Assembly (NCBI GenBank): GCA_003224785.1
Contig: QHZV01000254.1
Location: forward strand, 1-6,334
Direction: 5' to 3'
DNA length: 6,334 nucleotides
DNA from: Acidobacteriota bacterium
GTDB taxonomy: Bacteria; Acidobacteriota; Terriglobia; Terriglobales; Acidobacteriaceae
The notes below the pieces were generated by a model that was not told where the DNA came from, ran no database searches, and saw only the letters and a program-made list of their open reading frames with translations. Shown here in pieces: positions 6,103 through 6,334 of the stretch. The position numbers and the translations under genes are program-made. Positions within the stretch are counted from its first letter, which is position 1. Every line of letters begins with the position of its first letter.

Positions 6103-6334
6103 TTACATTTTCTCGAACAGCGTTTGAATCGCGGAGATTGCCGCCTGCATTGCTTTCCCACTGAGGTCTGCCGCCGGATCATAAGACGCCACCCCCAAGG
6201 CGCACACTCTGCCACGGTTTCCGATCTCCGCGACGGCTTCCAGCAGAGTTACGAGCGAAATTCCGCTTGGCCCAGCCCACTGGTTCCAAACTGCTTCTTC
6301 GGAATTGAGCACATCAAGATCCAAATGCACATAG
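6103..6334 (-). CDS. Arginase/agmatinase-family protein, C-terminal part (5' end off the window)
   Basis: The frame enters from the right edge and gives 76 residues ending at TAA 6105-6103. It begins YVHLDLDVLN, which matches the second metal-binding aspartate motif (x-x-D-x-D) of ureohydrolases, the manganese enzymes that cut arginine, agmatine or related guanidino/formimino compounds. GISLVTLLEAVAEIG and ASYDPAADLSGKA match the last helix and the C-terminal strand region of the family. Several residues differ from the standard pattern. The usual DP after D-x-D-x-x is NS. The usual PGTGTP-x-x-GG loop is replaced by VWNQWAGPSG. The glutamate normally just before the (N/D)P near the C-terminus is absent (serine in ASYDP). 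The fold assignment is fairly safe, but arginine or agmatine should not be assumed as substrate. A GTG at 6330 is only an artefact of the window edge. It is convergent with HU. Confidence 0.8.
   Translation of the reverse strand, partial: YVHLDLDVLNSEEAVWNQWAGPSGISLVTLLEAVAEIGNRGRVCALGVASYDPAADLSGKAMQAAISAIQTLFEKM

Overview
The window looks like ordinary chromosomal DNA from a moderately high-GC, free-living, Gram-negative-type bacterium. The style of the isocitrate lyase, HU and arginase-like proteins and the short palindromic repeats between genes fit an Acidobacteriota-like soil organism best. That assignment is an inference from memory, not a search. No tRNA, rRNA, CRISPR array, transposase or phage structural gene is visible.

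Layout, left to right. (1) The 3' part of an adenine phosphoribosyltransferase gene (apt, + strand) runs off the left edge. (2) Convergent to it, on the - strand, is a DnaC/DnaI-type AAA+ helicase-loader-like ATPase with an N-terminal Cys cluster. A group of TGTGG repeats, one close to a DnaA box, lies upstream of it. (3) A LysR-type regulator gene follows, also on the - strand. (4) A 207-bp divergent promoter region holds a clear LysR-type T-N11-A operator. (5) The two glyoxylate-shunt genes, malate synthase (aceB) then isocitrate lyase (aceA), are on the + strand. They are separated by 163 bp carrying a three-copy CACAGAG/CACTGAG repeat that can fold into a 16-bp stem. (6) A 240-bp gap contains competing small hairpins, a likely promoter with a perfect TTGACA inside a palindrome, and a second copy of a short palindrome also found after apt. 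(7) A complete HU gene follows, ending in a strong Rho-independent terminator. (8) The C-terminal end of an arginase/agmatinase-family gene (- strand) runs off the right edge.

How the genes fit together. Isocitrate lyase splits isocitrate into glyoxylate and succinate, and malate synthase joins glyoxylate to acetyl-CoA to give malate. Together they allow growth on acetate or fatty acids. The divergent LysR-type gene with an operator between it and aceB is the natural candidate regulator of the pair, replacing the IclR-type control known in enterobacteria; this is inferred from position only. No isocitrate dehydrogenase kinase (aceK) gene follows aceA. apt, the helicase loader, HU and the arginase-like gene look like unrelated neighbours.

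No clearly new multi-gene system is present. The items most worth a second look are the regulator/operator arrangement, the inter-aceB-aceA repeat, the dispersed palindrome, and the arginase-like protein with altered active-site motifs.
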